Of a DNA stretch of 64,000 bases, positions 63,802 to 64,000 are shown in pieces (positions within the stretch are counted from its first letter, which is position 1; each line of letters begins with the position of its first letter). Below the pieces are notes generated by a model that saw only the letters and a list, made by a program, of their open reading frames with translations, had not been told where the DNA came from and made no database searches. This DNA comes from Stutzerimonas kunmingensis (lineage in GTDB: Bacteria > Pseudomonadota > Gammaproteobacteria > Pseudomonadales > Pseudomonadaceae). The translations under genes and the position numbers were made by a program. The stretch covers positions 434,001 to 498,000 of the forward strand of contig NZ_PISM01000014.1 of assembly GCF_002929225.1 (NCBI RefSeq), given 5' to 3'.

Positions 63802-63890
63802 TGAGTGCTTGACCGTGACCATCGCGGTGCCGCCGCATTAGAGCACACAAGCCCTCATAGAGCGGATTGCCCGGCGCCGCATCCCTAAAG

Positions 63891-63921
63891 AAAAACGCCG
63901 CTCAGGTTGCCCCGAGCGGCG
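63891..63921 (-). terminator. Intrinsic terminator of glgB
   Basis: Stem CGCCGCTC / GAGCGGCG (63896-63903 with 63914-63921); on the minus strand it is followed by TTTTT. It lies about 20 bases after the glgB stop. Confidence 0.85.
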
Positions 63922-63939
63922 CTCTTCAGCGCGGCAGCC

Positions 63940-64000
63940 TTACACCTGCGGCCGCAGTACCAGCACGCCAAGTGGCGGCAAGGTCAGTGACAGCGAGACC
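63940..64000 (-). CDS. glgB: C-terminal end of a probable 1,4-alpha-glucan branching enzyme
   Basis: Only 19 codons and a stop are inside the window, reading VSLSLTLPPLGVLVLRPQV. That is the typical C-terminal strand of GH13 proteins such as GlgB (LPPLGxLVL). The identity is supported mainly by the nearby glycogen operon; another GH13 enzyme such as TreS or GlgE is possible. Confidence 0.5.
   Translation of the reverse strand, partial: VSLSLTLPPLGVLVLRPQV

Larger units (their letters stand above)
63574..63939. other. Intergenic region with a REP pair and a terminator
   Basis: No gene visible. Contains the REP-like inverted pair at 63739-63801 and the glgB terminator at 63891-63921. The short frames here have no ribosome sites. 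Confidence 0.5.

Overview
The window looks like part of a chromosome from the Pseudomonas stutzeri (Stutzerimonas) group. The evidence is high GC, Pseudomonas-type families (DUF1652, DUF2790, DUF1615, LigD in PE-Lig-Pol order), the order galU / VOC protein / gor, and the run glgA-treZ-malQ-treY-glgX, an order I recall from P. aeruginosa. A complete 28-bp XerC/XerD dif site at 15274-15301 places it at the replication terminus. The genus call is an inference; no rRNA or tRNA gene is present.

Layout. 1-15131: chromosomal genes: a Rad3/DinG-type helicase (cut by the left edge) with a FAN1-type nuclease, hemN, a chemoreceptor with a periplasmic haem c motif, galU, a VOC protein, glutathione reductase, a PCu(A)C copper chaperone, then a sialidase-like protein, a membrane protein, an LtaS-like transferase and a frameshifted dgkA. 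15274-27488: a composite array of single-stranded-DNA mobile elements inserted in dif. 27562-34256: an AraC regulator, an aromatic-acid/fusaric-acid type efflux operon (FUSC, DUF1656, HlyD adaptor, outer-membrane factor) and a LysR regulator. 34539-43655: small exported proteins, a DUF1615 lipoprotein, an orphan curlin-repeat protein, LigD, DUF1652, DUF2061, a YciE-type ferritin-like protein, an MscS channel and a CinA-like amidohydrolase. 43953-54766: a translationally coupled glycogen/trehalose operon. 54957-63573: an M23 peptidase, a DUF2218-cytochrome b561 fusion, an SDR, a DODA-type dioxygenase, a LysR regulator and the operon DUF72-ybhP-clsB-ybhN. The last bases hold the 3' end of a probable glgB.

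The dif array is the main discovery. A filamentous phage (inovirus; genes on the minus strand except the repressor) occupies about 15302-24566. It has no integrase and ends in a 94-base folded attP carrying two inverted dif-like sites, the design known from CTX-phi. A 2344-bp block (part of ssb, two small genes, rep, repressor) is tandemly duplicated inside it, with a 4-base ACAG junction lying exactly at the putative rolling-circle nick site. Two sequence-identical 1461-bp satellites (24567-26027, 26028-27488) follow. They have the same kind of folded attP and a stem-loop sharing the nonamer GTGTTACAG with the phage origin, but no Rep, coat or Zot gene, so they probably replicate and spread on the phage's proteins. 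The XerC arm reads ...GAAGC at every phage or satellite junction but ...GAAAC at the last one, which marks the XerC exchange point and implies that the satellites entered before the phage. A small protein family whose start codon is formed by the XerC arm of attP occurs in both phage and satellite.

All identifications come from reading the sequence and from general family knowledge; no database search was run.
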